NCBI GenBank assembly: GCA_018061005.1 | Contig: JAGOVA010000026.1 | Coordinates: 1 to 35,520 of the forward strand | Reading direction: 5' to 3' | From: Sterolibacterium sp. | GTDB lineage: Bacteria > Pseudomonadota > Gammaproteobacteria > Burkholderiales > Rhodocyclaceae | Length of the DNA: 35,520 nt | Shown here: positions 8,831-18,192 of the stretch, piece after piece | Numbering within the stretch: position 1 is the stretch's first letter | Layout: the number at the start of each line of letters is the position of its first letter | Translations under genes and position numbers: made by a program | The notes under the pieces: model-generated | Databases searched by the model: none | What the model saw: only the letters and a program-made list of their open reading frames with translations | Told to the model about the DNA's origin: nothing

Positions 8831-9622
8831 ATGACCCGCATCGCACTTGGCATCGAATACGACGGTGCCGCTTTTCATGGCTGGCAGTCGCAGCCACACG
8901 GCCTGACCGTACAGGATGTGCTGGAACTGGCACTCTCCAGCGTGGCCGGGCAAGCCGTGCGTGTCAATTGCGCCGGACGTACCGACACCGGTGTCCATGC
9001 ACTCGGACAAGTCGTGCATTTCGATTGCGCCGCATCCCGCACCGACCAGGCCTGGGTGCGTGGCGGCAATGCCCATCTACCGCCACAAGTCGCCATCCGC
9101 TGGGCACAATCTGTCGACGAACGCTTTCATGCCCGCTTCGATGCACGCTCACGCAGCTACTGCTATTTATTACATAACCACCCGGTACGCCCGGCATTAC
9201 AGCATGCTCGCGTCGGCTGGCACTATCGCCCGCTCGCCATTGAACCGATGCAGGCCGCCATCGCCGCCCTGCGGGGCGAACATGACTTCTCGGCCTTTCG
9301 TGCCGCCGAATGCCAGGCCAAATCCCCCATCAAGACCATGCACCACGCCGAAGTCCGGCGTGTCGGTGAAATGATCGTCTTTGAATTCCGTGCCAGTGCC
9401 TTTCTGCAGCACATGGTTCGCAATATGGTCGGCGCGCTGGTACATGTCGGCTTAGGCCGGGAACCGGTCGAATCCATAGCCAGCCTGCTGGCCAGCCGCG
9501 ACCGCACCCGCGCCGCCCCCACCTTTTCCCCTGCCGGACTTTACCTGACCGGGGTTGAGTACGACGCACACTGGAACATCCCGGCAACGCCACGTATCAT
9601 GCCGTCTTTATTCACCGAATAA
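8831..9622 (+). CDS. truA: tRNA pseudouridine(38-40) synthase TruA
   Basis: Isomerises uridines 38-40 in the anticodon arm of many tRNAs. The protein is 263 aa, the normal length. The catalytic aspartate is Asp52 in the invariant GRTDTGVHALGQ motif; the start IALGIEYDGAAFHGWQ and the late motif FLQHMVRNMVGALVHVG are also typical. The ATG at 8831 gives the expected N-terminus. It leads into trpF with an 8-nt gap, the common truA-trpF-trpB arrangement, so translation is probably coupled within one transcript. Confidence 0.97.
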   Translation: MTRIALGIEYDGAAFHGWQSQPHGLTVQDVLELALSSVAGQAVRVNCAGRTDTGVHALGQVVHFDCAASRTDQAWVRGGNAHLPPQVAIRWAQSVDERFHARFDARSRSYCYLLHNHPVRPALQHARVGWHYRPLAIEPMQAAIAALRGEHDFSAFRAAECQAKSPIKTMHHAEVRRVGEMIVFEFRASAFLQHMVRNMVGALVHVGLGREPVESIASLLASRDRTRAAPTFSPAGLYLTGVEYDAHWNIPATPRIMPSLFTE

Positions 9623-9630
9623 GCCCTCAC

Positions 9631-10281
9631 GTGCTGCCTGCAAACCCTCACCGCACCCGCATCAAGATCTGCGGCATTACCCGCACCGAAGACCTGCGTA
9701 GCACCGTCGAACTCGGTGCCGATGCGCTGGGTTTTGTCTTCTTCCCCCCCAGCCCGCGCCACCTCGATCTCGAAGCTGCGGCCCAACTGGCACGCCAAAT
9801 TCCCCCTTTTGTCACCCTGGTCGGCCTGTTCGTCAATGAAAATCCGATCAAGGTTCGGGAAACCCTGGCGCGCGTCCCCATTCAGCTCCTGCAATTTCAC
9901 GGCGACGAAGAGGCCGCCTACTGTCGGCAGTTCGGCCTGCCCTACATCAAGGCCGCCCGCGTCCGACCCGGGCTTGATTTGCTAGAATACGCAGCCGCTT
10001 TTCCCGATGCCCGGGGTCTGTTGCTAGATGCCTATGTGGATGGCTACGGCGGAGCGGGCAAAACCTTCGACTGGACGCTGATCCCACCCCAACTCCCGTT
10101 GCCCCTCATTCTTTCCGGTGGACTAGACGCAGATAACGTGGGTGCCGCAGTGCGGCAACAACACCCCTGGGCTGTTGACGTCAGCAGCGGCGTGGAAAGC
10201 CCCGGGCGCAAAGGTATCAAAGACGCAGCGCGCATCGCCGCGTTCATCAACGGAGTACGCAATGCAGACGCAACACCCTGA
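9631..10281 (+). CDS. trpF: Phosphoribosylanthranilate isomerase
   Basis: Third committed step of tryptophan synthesis: Amadori rearrangement of N-(5'-phosphoribosyl)anthranilate to CdRP in a (beta/alpha)8 barrel. The catalytic pair is Cys14 (in RIKICGITR) and Asp133 (in [19 protein letters not shown]). The phosphate-binding end [11 protein letters not shown] and [13 protein letters not shown] are intact. The 216-aa product starts at a GTG (9631), 8 nt after truA. Its last 20 nt overlap the start of trpB, implying coupled translation. No trpE, trpG, trpD or trpC is near, so the early pathway is encoded elsewhere. Confidence 0.97.
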   Translation: MLPANPHRTRIKICGITRTEDLRSTVELGADALGFVFFPPSPRHLDLEAAAQLARQIPPFVTLVGLFVNENPIKVRETLARVPIQLLQFHGDEEAAYCRQFGLPYIKAARVRPGLDLLEYAAAFPDARGLLLDAYVDGYGGAGKTFDWTLIPPQLPLPLILSGGLDADNVGAAVRQQHPWAVDVSSGVESPGRKGIKDAARIAAFINGVRNADATP

Positions 10282-11482
10282 GCACACCTACAACCTGCCA
10301 GACGCACGCGGTCATTTCGGCCCCTACGGCGGCAGTTTCGTTGCTGAAACCCTGGTTCCCGCCCTCGAAGAGCTGAAACAAGCCTACGCCGACGCGCAGC
10401 GTGACCCTGCCTTTCGTGCCGAATTCGAACACGACCTCAAACACTATGTCGGTCGTCCCTCGCCGATCTATCACGCCAAACGCTGGTCGGAAAAACTCGG
10501 CGGCGCACAGATCTACCTGAAGCGCGAAGACCTCAATCACACCGGCGCACACAAGGTCAATAACTGTATCGGCCAGGCTTTGCTGGCACGACGCATGGGC
10601 AAACCACGCGTCATTGCCGAAACCGGCGCAGGACAACATGGCGTGGCCAGTGCCACCGTCGCCGCGCGTTACGGTATGGAATGCGTGGTGTATATGGGCA
10701 GCGAAGATATCCGCCGCCAGGCCGCCAACGTCTATCGCATGAAGCTGCTCGGCGCCACTGTGGTGCCCGTCGAAAGTGGTTCAAAAACCCTCAAAGACGC
10801 GCTCAACGAAGCCATGCGCGACTGGGTGACCCATATCAGCAACACGTTCTACATCATCGGCACCGTCGCCGGACCGCACCCTTACCCGATGATGGTGCGC
10901 GACTTCCAGGCAGTGATCGGCGATGAATGCAAACTACAAATGCCCGAACTCGTTGGTCGCCAGCCCGACCAGGTGATCGCCTGCGTGGGCGGTGGCTCGA
11001 ATGCAATGGGTATCTTCTATCCCTATCTCGAAACCCCCAACGTTCAACTGGTCGGCGTCGAAGCGGCCGGTCACGGCCTGGCCACCGGCCAGCACGCCGC
11101 CCCGCTCACCGCCAACGCACGCCCCGGCGTGCTGCACGGCAACCGCACCTACCTGATGCAGGACGAAAACGGCCAGATCATCGAAACCCATTCGATTTCC
11201 GCCGGCCTCGACTACCCCGGCGTCGGCCCGGAACACGCCTGGCTCAAGGATAGCGGCCGCGCCCACTATGTCGCCATCACCGACGACGAAGCCCTCGCCG
11301 CCTTTCACAACCTGTGCCGTCTCGAAGGCATCATCCCGGCGCTCGAATCCAGCCACGCACTGGCCTACGCCGCAAAAATCGCACCGACCCTGAGCCGGGA
11401 TAAAATCCTGCTGGTCAACCTCTCAGGCCGTGGCGACAAGGACATGCACACGGTCGCCGAAAAATCCGGAATCCAGTTTTAG
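10262..11482 (+). CDS. trpB: Tryptophan synthase beta chain
   Basis: PLP-dependent condensation of indole with serine; forms the alpha2-beta2 complex with TrpA. Of the 406 aa, the lysine that binds PLP is Lys98 in [10 protein letters not shown], the phosphate-binding glycine loop is [12 protein letters not shown] and the substrate loop is [11 protein letters not shown]. The ATG at 10262 lies inside the trpF end (20-nt overlap) with GGAG 8 nt before it; the frame is open further upstream, but that extension is trpF sequence in another frame. trpA normally follows within a few bases; here hicA begins 8 nt after the stop and trpA is displaced by 535 nt. Confidence 0.97.
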   Translation: MQTQHPEHTYNLPDARGHFGPYGGSFVAETLVPALEELKQAYADAQRDPAFRAEFEHDLKHYVGRPSPIYHAKRWSEKLGGAQIYLKREDLNHTGAHKVNNCIGQALLARRMGKPRVIAETGAGQHGVASATVAARYGMECVVYMGSEDIRRQAANVYRMKLLGATVVPVESGSKTLKDALNEAMRDWVTHISNTFYIIGTVAGPHPYPMMVRDFQAVIGDECKLQMPELVGRQPDQVIACVGGGSNAMGIFYPYLETPNVQLVGVEAAGHGLATGQHAAPLTANARPGVLHGNRTYLMQDENGQIIETHSISAGLDYPGVGPEHAWLKDSGRAHYVAITDDEALAAFHNLCRLEGIIPALESSHALAYAAKIAPTLSRDKILLVNLSGRGDKDMHTVAEKSGIQF

Positions 11483-11490
11483 GCTTTAAA

Positions 11491-11745
11491 ATGAGCCGCG
11501 ATGAAAAGCTGATGGCCAGAATACTCAGTGGTCTTGCCGATAGCCATATCAGTTTCGATGAACTTTGCAATCTGTTGCGGCGCATGAAGTTTGATGAGCG
11601 GATACGCGGCAGTCACCATATTTTTCGTCGTGAAGATGTGATGGAGCAAATCAACCTGCAATCTGACGGCAGCCAGTCCAAGGCTTATCAGGTCAGGCAG
11701 GTGCGTCAGATTATTGTGAAATACCGATTGTCAGGAGAAAAATGA
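11491..11745 (+). CDS. hicA: HicA-type toxin (mRNA interferase)
   Basis: An 84-aa protein of the HicA/YcfA family: small double-stranded RNA-binding-fold toxins that cleave mRNA and are neutralised by HicB. The key motif is GSHHIFRR with the catalytic-type histidine at 42 or 43, preceded by FDELCNLLRRMKFDERIR and followed by the family tail KAYQVRQVRQIIVKYRL. It begins 8 nt after the trpB stop and overlaps the hicB start, so toxin precedes antitoxin as usual for HicAB. Hand-counted GC is about 47 percent, clearly lower than the trp genes around it, which suggests horizontal arrival. The His motif is intact, so the toxin is probably functional. Confidence 0.85.
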   Translation: MSRDEKLMARILSGLADSHISFDELCNLLRRMKFDERIRGSHHIFRREDVMEQINLQSDGSQSKAYQVRQVRQIIVKYRLSGEK

Positions 11746-11963
11746 TGTCTACTGATCATTATGAAGTCATCATTTACTGGAGTAACGAAGACCACACTTT
11801 CATTGCCGAAGTCCCCGAACTTCCCGGCTGCATGGCGCACGGTGTTTCGCGTCAGGAGGCACTGGCCCAAGCCGACGAAGCCATCATGCTATGGCTGGAT
11901 ACCGCACACGAATTTGGCCGTCCGATCCCGCAGCCCAAAGGCGCACGCCTGATGTACGCCTGA
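11742..11963 (+). CDS. hicB: HicB-type antitoxin, short form
   Basis: A 73-aa HicB-family antitoxin with the partial RNase H-like fold: YEVIIYWSNEDHTFIAEVPELPGC, then HGVSRQEALAQADEAIMLWL, ending GRPIPQPKG. The pattern EVPELPGCxAHG is diagnostic. It lacks the C-terminal DNA-binding domain (HTH or ribbon-helix-helix) found in longer HicB proteins, so autoregulation by direct operator binding is doubtful. The first ATG at 11742 overlaps the hicA stop by 4 nt, but the ATG at 11745 has better spacing (7 nt) from AGGAG at 11733-11737; both give nearly the same protein. Together with hicA it separates trpB from trpA. Confidence 0.85.
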   Translation: MMSTDHYEVIIYWSNEDHTFIAEVPELPGCMAHGVSRQEALAQADEAIMLWLDTAHEFGRPIPQPKGARLMYA

Positions 11964-12017
11964 AATAGGCTTTTCTATATTCCGGCCTTTTCTTATTTGC
12001 ATACGCACCTCGATGAC

Positions 12018-12826
12018 ATGAGTCGAATTACCAAGACCTTTGCCACACTCAGCGCACAAAGCCGCAAGGCGCTGATTCCCTTCATTACCGCCGGCTTTCC
12101 CGACCCGGAGCTGACGCTGCCGCTGATGCGCGCCTTGGTGGCCGGTGGTGCGAACATCATCGAACTGGGGGTTCCTTTTTCCGACCCGATGGCCGATGGC
12201 CCGACCATCCAGCGGGCTTCCGAGCAGGCACTCGTCCACGGCATGAGCCTGCGGGGTGTGCTGGAAATCGTTCGCCGCTATCGTCAGGAAGACGACACCA
12301 CGCCGATTGTGCTGATGGGTTATGCCAATCCCATCGAAGCTTACGGCGCCACCGAACTGGCGCAAGATGCGGCCAGCGCAGGGGTGGATGGCCTGCTGGT
12401 GGTCGACTACCCACCCGAAGAGTGTACCGAATTCACCGCACTGCTGCGTGAGCACCAGATCGACCCGATCTTCCTGCTCGCCCCCACCTCGACGGAACAA
12501 CGCATGGCAGAAGTCGCCACGCTGGGCAGCGGTTATCTTTATTACGTTTCGATCAAAGGCGTGACCGGCGCGGCGCACCTTGACCTCGACGAAATCACCC
12601 GCCGCATTCCTCTCATCCGCAGCCGTGTCGGCATGCCGGTGGGGGTGGGCTTTGGCATCCGTGATGCGGCCAGTGCGGCGCGCATCGGTGCGGTGGCCGA
12701 TGCAGTCGTCATCGGCAGCCGCATCATCGAAGAAATCGAAAATTCCCCGCGTGACCAGGCGGCATCACGCGTCCAGGCATTCATGCAAGGCATCCGTATC
12801 GCACTCGACTCCAAGGAAATCACACC

Positions 12827-12830
<4 letters not shown>
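12018..12830 (+). CDS. trpA: Tryptophan synthase alpha chain
   Basis: Cleaves indole-3-glycerol phosphate to indole and glyceraldehyde-3-phosphate, channelling indole to TrpB. The product is 270 aa. The two catalytic acids fall at the textbook positions Glu49 ([11 protein letters not shown]) and Asp60 ([11 protein letters not shown]). The C-terminal phosphate site [13 protein letters not shown] is intact. A TTG at 11997 is in frame, but the ATG at 12018 ([11 protein letters not shown]) is the usual start; no strong ribosome site precedes it. After the HicAB interruption trpA may depend on readthrough from trpB or on a local promoter. Its stop overlaps the accD start by 4 nt. Confidence 0.97.
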
Positions 12831-13693
<863 letters not shown>

Positions 13694-13735
13694 ACAGCCA
13701 ACCAGCAACCCGCAATCAACACGCCTGCTGCATTC

Positions 13736-15055
13736 TTGGCCTACCCAGCCCCCCCCGTCACACTGACCGACTGGCTGACGCTGCTCGAATCCCGCCACCC
13801 GCAAGGGGCGGCCGGGATCGAACTGGGGCTGGAGCGCGTGCGTGCCGTCAGCCAGGCTTTGAACCAGCGACAAAGCGTACCGCTGATCACCGTCGGCGGC
13901 ACCAATGGCAAAGGCTCGACCTGCGCCATGCTGGAAAAAATTCTGGGCTGTGCCGGGTATCGCGTGGGGCTTTACACCTCACCGCACCTGCTGGATTACA
14001 ACGAACGCATCCGTATCGCAGAAACGCCCATTGATGATGCCGCGCTCTGTCACGCCTTCAGCCGCATTGAAACAGCACGCCAGACTGCGGGCAACATCGC
14101 ACTGACCTACTTTGAAGCAGGCACGCTGGCGGCCTGGGAATGCTTCATGGCGGCTCAGGTCGATGTCATCATCCTCGAAGTCGGCCTGGGGGGGCGGCTC
14201 GATGCCACCAATCTCTATGATGCCGATTGCGCCATCGTCACCAGCATTGATATCGATCACTGCGACTATCTGGGAGACACGCGTGAAGCCATCGGCTTTG
14301 AAAAGGCCGGCATCTACCGCCCATGCAAGGCCGCCATCTGCTGCGATACGCAGCCACCGCAAAGCCTGATCGATCACGCCACCCGCATCGGCACCGAGTT
14401 GCGCCTCATCGAACGGGATTTTGGTTTTCGCAACCAAGAACTGCAATGGCAATTCTGGCACCGCCACGGAGAAAAACTCCACCAACGCAGCAGCCTGGCC
14501 TTTCCCGGCCTACGGGGTAGCGTACAGCTACAAAATGCCAGCGGCGTACTCGCCGCGCTCGATGCACTGGCTGACCAGCTACCGGTGGCCATGCAGGACA
14601 TCCGCCGTGGCCTGCTTGAAGTGGAACTCCCCGGACGTTTCCAGATGCTGCCGGGACGACCGGCCATCGTCCTCGACGTCGCCCACAACCCACATGCCGC
14701 CCGCGCACTGGCAGACAATCTCGGTGCCCAGGGGCAAGCCTATTATCGGCAGACTTGGGCCGTGTTCGGCATGATGCGCGACAAGGATCGTGCCGCCGTC
14801 ATCGCTGCCTTAAAGCCCCGCATTGACCACTGGCTGCCCTGCACCCTGCCCGGCGCGCGCGCTGCCACAGCCACGGAGCTGACCGCCCAACTGGAACAGG
14901 CGGGCATCTCCACTGCCTTGCCGTTTGACACCCCATCCGCCGCCTTCATGTACGCCCAAGAGAAGGCAGGCGAAGATGATAGAATTCTCATCTTTGGCTC
15001 TTTCCTGACCGTCGCCGAGGTCATGCGGGTCTTGCGGAGTGCCCAGCGTCTGTAA
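13736..15055 (+). CDS. folC: Bifunctional folylpolyglutamate synthase / dihydrofolate synthase
   Basis: Adds glutamate to dihydropteroate and to folates, ATP-dependent, Mur-ligase fold. The 439-aa product has the P-loop GGTNGKGST at 54-62, the folate-binding ITVGG and YTSPHLLDYNERIR region, and the C-terminal Mur-ligase domain with VLDVAHNPHAARAL. The start is a TTG at 13736, 42 nt after accD; no ATG or GTG gives a full-length N-terminus, so the rare start is likely and may keep expression low. The next gene, a SPOR-domain protein, follows after 70 nt. Confidence 0.95.
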   Translation: MAYPAPPVTLTDWLTLLESRHPQGAAGIELGLERVRAVSQALNQRQSVPLITVGGTNGKGSTCAMLEKILGCAGYRVGLYTSPHLLDYNERIRIAETPIDDAALCHAFSRIETARQTAGNIALTYFEAGTLAAWECFMAAQVDVIILEVGLGGRLDATNLYDADCAIVTSIDIDHCDYLGDTREAIGFEKAGIYRPCKAAICCDTQPPQSLIDHATRIGTELRLIERDFGFRNQELQWQFWHRHGEKLHQRSSLAFPGLRGSVQLQNASGVLAALDALADQLPVAMQDIRRGLLEVELPGRFQMLPGRPAIVLDVAHNPHAARALADNLGAQGQAYYRQTWAVFGMMRDKDRAAVIAALKPRIDHWLPCTLPGARAATATELTAQLEQAGISTALPFDTPSAAFMYAQEKAGEDDRILIFGSFLTVAEVMRVLRSAQRL

Positions 15056-15125
15056 CCGACGTTCAGCCACCCATCAACCGACACTGGTTGCCGCGCCCTG
15101 CCCCCTGGCACACAGTTTGAACAAC

Positions 15126-15941
15126 ATGGCGGATAAATCCCCAGCCCCGGCTACCGACACCCCACGCAATCCGGCTTCGGCCGACCCACAACTCCACCTG
15201 AAAAAACGGGCGCGGCGGCGTCTGGTCGGTGCCACCGCACTCGCGCTGCTGGCCGTCATCATTCTGCCGATGGTCATGGATCAGGAAGCACGCCCCCCCG
15301 TGCAGGATATCCAGATACGCATTCCAAGCCAGGATCCCGGGGCGCACACGGTGACTTCGCGCATCACCACAAAACCAGCTTCAACCACCGCTGCGCCCGC
15401 CACGAATCTCGCTGCAGCCCCTGCGCCCTCAACCCTTGCGCCCGCCCAGGCAGCACCCGACACACCACCCGCCCCCCCCATCACCAAAGACGAACCAAAA
15501 ACTCAGATGCTCCCAGCGGCAGAACATCCTCCCGTGGCCAAGCCAGCAAGCAAGCCTGAAGCCAAACCAGAAACGCCGCACCACGCCCCTGCCATAGAGA
15601 AATCTGCAGAGAAACCCACCGAAAAACCCGTCGACAAAGCGGCTGAAAAACCCCGTGCCGATGAAAGTGTACGTGCTGCCGCGCTACTCAACGATGAACA
15701 CTGGATCATTCAACTCGGCGCATATCAAGAGCATGGCAACGTCAAAGTGTTGCAATCCAAACTGAAAGAACTCGGCTACCCGAGTTACATCGAAAAAATC
15801 GACACCGCCAACGGCACTCGCATCCGCGTGCGCTGCGGCCCCTTCCCCAGTCGCGCTGCGGCTGAAAAAGCACAGGTGCGACTAAAGAAAATCGGCGCAG
15901 GCGGCCCCACCGGTGGCAGCATCAGCCAGACGAAATCTTAG
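15126..15941 (+). CDS. SPOR-domain cell-division protein (DedD-like)
   Basis: A 271-aa bitopic inner-membrane protein: basic cytoplasmic segment (LKKRARRR, about 25-32), one helix (about 33-50, LVGATALALLAVIILPMV), a long Pro/Ala/Lys-rich periplasmic linker with repeated EKP-type units, and a C-terminal SPOR domain (about 190-262, starting WIIQLGAYQEHGNVKVLQ and containing RIRVRCGPFPSRAAAEKAQ). SPOR domains bind denuded septal glycan. Its place between folC and cvpA is that of dedD in E. coli, so a septal role is inferred. The ATG at 15126 is preferred over upstream in-frame starts because the MADK...LKKRARRR layout is typical. Confidence 0.9.
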   Translation: MADKSPAPATDTPRNPASADPQLHLKKRARRRLVGATALALLAVIILPMVMDQEARPPVQDIQIRIPSQDPGAHTVTSRITTKPASTTAAPATNLAAAPAPSTLAPAQAAPDTPPAPPITKDEPKTQMLPAAEHPPVAKPASKPEAKPETPHHAPAIEKSAEKPTEKPVDKAAEKPRADESVRAAALLNDEHWIIQLGAYQEHGNVKVLQSKLKELGYPSYIEKIDTANGTRIRVRCGPFPSRAAAEKAQVRLKKIGAGGPTGGSISQTKS

Positions 15942-16011
15942 TCTTGGCCTACGCTTTAATCGTCGCAGCAATCCCGTTTTATTCACTCACCAGCCCCACG
16001 AGCCCAAACGC

Positions 16012-16533
16012 ATGAGTGCGCTGAACTGGCTGGATCTCCTGATTCTCACCGTGGTTCTGCTCTCCACGGCACTCGGCCTGTGGCGCGGCCTGGCCAGTGA
16101 AATTCTGGCGCTACTCGCCTGGCTGGCGGCTTTTCTTGCCGCGCGTGCCTGGGGCGGAACGGCGGCCGAACTCATCGGCAGCACCCACAGCCTACACGAT
16201 CCGGGCTTGCGTTATCTGGCCGGGTTTGTTGCGGTATTCTGCCTGACCCTGCTGGCCTTCGCGCTGGCGCGCTGGCTGGCCTCCAATCTGCTGCGCGCCA
16301 TCGGTCTCGGCCTGGTGGATCGTCTGCTCGGCGCACTCTTCGGCTGCGGACGTGCCCTCCTGATTGTCTGGATCGGCGTACTATTAGCCGGACTGACCGC
16401 ACTCCCGAGGCAAGACATCTGGCGCGATGCCTCATTGATCCCCCCACTGGAAACTGCGGTCATTGCCAGCAAGCCCTGGCTACCGCCGATGCTGGCACAA
16501 AAGCTACACTATCGCAGCAACACAAAAAACTGA
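16012..16533 (+). CDS. cvpA: CvpA family membrane protein
   Basis: A 173-aa inner-membrane protein with four hydrophobic segments (about 7-27, 29-46, 66-88 and 104-127) and the CvpA hallmarks NWLDLLILTVVLLSTALGLWRG at the start and LGLVDRLLGALFGCGRALL in the middle. CvpA is needed for colicin V production in E. coli and more generally for envelope homeostasis; its mechanism is unclear. The ATG at 16012 gives the usual N-terminus. The folC-dedD-cvpA-purF order is conserved with E. coli, supporting the call. Confidence 0.93.
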   Translation: MSALNWLDLLILTVVLLSTALGLWRGLASEILALLAWLAAFLAARAWGGTAAELIGSTHSLHDPGLRYLAGFVAVFCLTLLAFALARWLASNLLRAIGLGLVDRLLGALFGCGRALLIVWIGVLLAGLTALPRQDIWRDASLIPPLETAVIASKPWLPPMLAQKLHYRSNTKN

Positions 16534-16607
16534 ATCCAAATCTGAGTGGACGATGTGTTCGCAGGCAAACTACGACAAAATCCTCCTCACTTCACAGATC
16601 AAACAGC

Positions 16608-16634
16608 TCAAACCATTCAAACCATCCAATCCAT
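16608..16634. repeat. Three-unit 9-nt tandem repeat upstream of purF (TCAAACCAT)
   Basis: Two identical TCAAACCAT units (16608-16616, 16617-16625) and one variant CCAATCCAT (16626-16634) end 22 nt before the purF start. The unit nearly matches the one upstream of asd. Confidence 0.6.
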
Positions 16635-16656
16635 TTAATCAACAGGCGGTGATGCT

Positions 16657-18180
16657 ATGTGTGGAATCATCGGGGTCGTGGCAACCACCCCAGTCAATCA
16701 GTTGCTCTACGACGGTCTGCAAGTGCTCCAGCATCGCGGCCAGGATGCCGCCGGCATCGCCACAGCGGAAGGCGGGCGTTTTCACATGCACAAAGGTTCT
16801 GGCATGGTGCGTGACGTGTTTCGCACACGCAACATGCGGAACCTGCACGGCCACTGGGGGATCGGCCATTGCCGCTACCCCACTGCGGGCTCGGCGCATA
16901 ACGCTGCCGAAGCCCAGCCATTCTATGTGAACTCGCCCTTCGGCCTGATGCTGGCACACAACGGCAACCTCACCAACTCGGCGCAACTCAGGAAGGACAT
17001 GTTCCTCCAGGACCTGCGCCACATGAACACCAATTCCGACTCGGAAGTGCTGCTCAACGTGCTGGCACACGAATTGCAGGCCGCCTCGACTCAATACCAG
17101 GCCGATGCTGAAGCCATTTTCCGCGCCGTTGCTGGCGTGCATCGCCGGATCCGCGGTGCCTATGCCGTCGTCACCATGATTGCCGGTTTCGGCCTGCTCG
17201 CCTTCCGCGATCCGCACGGCATCCGCCCGCTCGTCATCGGCCGTAACCAGACTGATGCCGGCATGGAATACATGGTTGCCTCGGAAAGTGTCGCCCTCGA
17301 CACGCTGGGATTCAAGATGATGCGTGACGTCGCTCCGGGCGAAGCCGTACTCATCGACACTCAAGGCAACTTCAGCAGTCGCCAGTGCGCCGAACGCACC
17401 ATCCATGCGCCTTGCATTTTTGAATTTGTCTACCTGGCACGCCCGGATTCGCTGATCGATGGCATTTCCGTATACGAAACCCGCCTGAAAATGGGCGACT
17501 TCCTCGCCGACAAAATCCGTCACACCCTGCCGCATCTGCAAATCGACTCGGTCATTCCCATTCCTGACTCCAGCCGTCCCGCCGCGATGGAACTGGCGCA
17601 ACGCCTGGGCATCCCCTACCGTGAAGGCTTCGTCAAGAACCGTTACATCGGTCGCACCTTCATCATGCCGGGGCAAACCCAGCGCAGGAAGTCGGTACGC
17701 CAGAAGCTCAACGCCATCGGCATGGAGTTCAAGAACAAAAATGTCCTGCTGGTCGATGACTCCATCGTGCGCGGCACCACCAGCCGCGAAATTGTCAGCA
17801 TGGCGCGCGAGGCCGGGGCACGCAATGTCTATTTTGCTTCCGCAGCCCCGCCGGTGCGCTACGCCAATGTCTATGGCATTGACATGCCGACACGCGCTGA
17901 ACTGATCGCCAGCGACCGCAGCGACGAGCAGATCCGCCGCGAAATCAATGCCGACGCCCTGATCTACCAGGATATTGCAGACCTCAAAGCCGCGCTGCGT
18001 GCGGTTAATCCGGCCATCACCCAGTTCGAAGCCTCCTGTTTTGATGGCCACTACATCACCGGCGACATCAATCCGGAATATCTCTCCAACCTTGAAACCG
18101 CGCGCACCACGCCCAGCAATGCGCACGACGACGATCACGAAACCGGCCAGCTCGACCTCAACCTCGGCGGTGACGAATAA
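16657..18180 (+). CDS. purF: Amidophosphoribosyltransferase
   Basis: First committed step of purine synthesis: PRPP plus glutamine to phosphoribosylamine. A 507-aa class II glutamine amidotransferase fused to a type I phosphoribosyltransferase. Cys2 of MCGIIGVV becomes the N-terminal nucleophile after Met removal, so the start is certain. The glutaminase motifs HRGQDAAGIAT and GHCRYPTAGS are present, and the PRPP-binding loop VLLVDDSIVRGTTSREI is intact. The C-terminus is acidic (HDDDHETGQLDLNLGGDE). It is preceded by cvpA after 123 nt and followed by metZ after 12 nt. Confidence 0.97.
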   Translation: MCGIIGVVATTPVNQLLYDGLQVLQHRGQDAAGIATAEGGRFHMHKGSGMVRDVFRTRNMRNLHGHWGIGHCRYPTAGSAHNAAEAQPFYVNSPFGLMLAHNGNLTNSAQLRKDMFLQDLRHMNTNSDSEVLLNVLAHELQAASTQYQADAEAIFRAVAGVHRRIRGAYAVVTMIAGFGLLAFRDPHGIRPLVIGRNQTDAGMEYMVASESVALDTLGFKMMRDVAPGEAVLIDTQGNFSSRQCAERTIHAPCIFEFVYLARPDSLIDGISVYETRLKMGDFLADKIRHTLPHLQIDSVIPIPDSSRPAAMELAQRLGIPYREGFVKNRYIGRTFIMPGQTQRRKSVRQKLNAIGMEFKNKNVLLVDDSIVRGTTSREIVSMAREAGARNVYFASAAPPVRYANVYGIDMPTRAELIASDRSDEQIRREINADALIYQDIADLKAALRAVNPAITQFEASCFDGHYITGDINPEYLSNLETARTTPSNAHDDDHETGQLDLNLGGDE

Positions 18181-18192
18181 TTCCTGCACACC

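Noticed and set aside
9623-10261. Search for a trp leader peptide or attenuator
   Set aside because: trpF follows truA by 8 nt and overlaps trpB; there is no leader region and no run of Trp codons.
11964-12017. Small stem GCCT/AGGC with TTTT after hicB as a terminator
   Set aside because: Only 4 bp of stem; too weak to call without transcript data.
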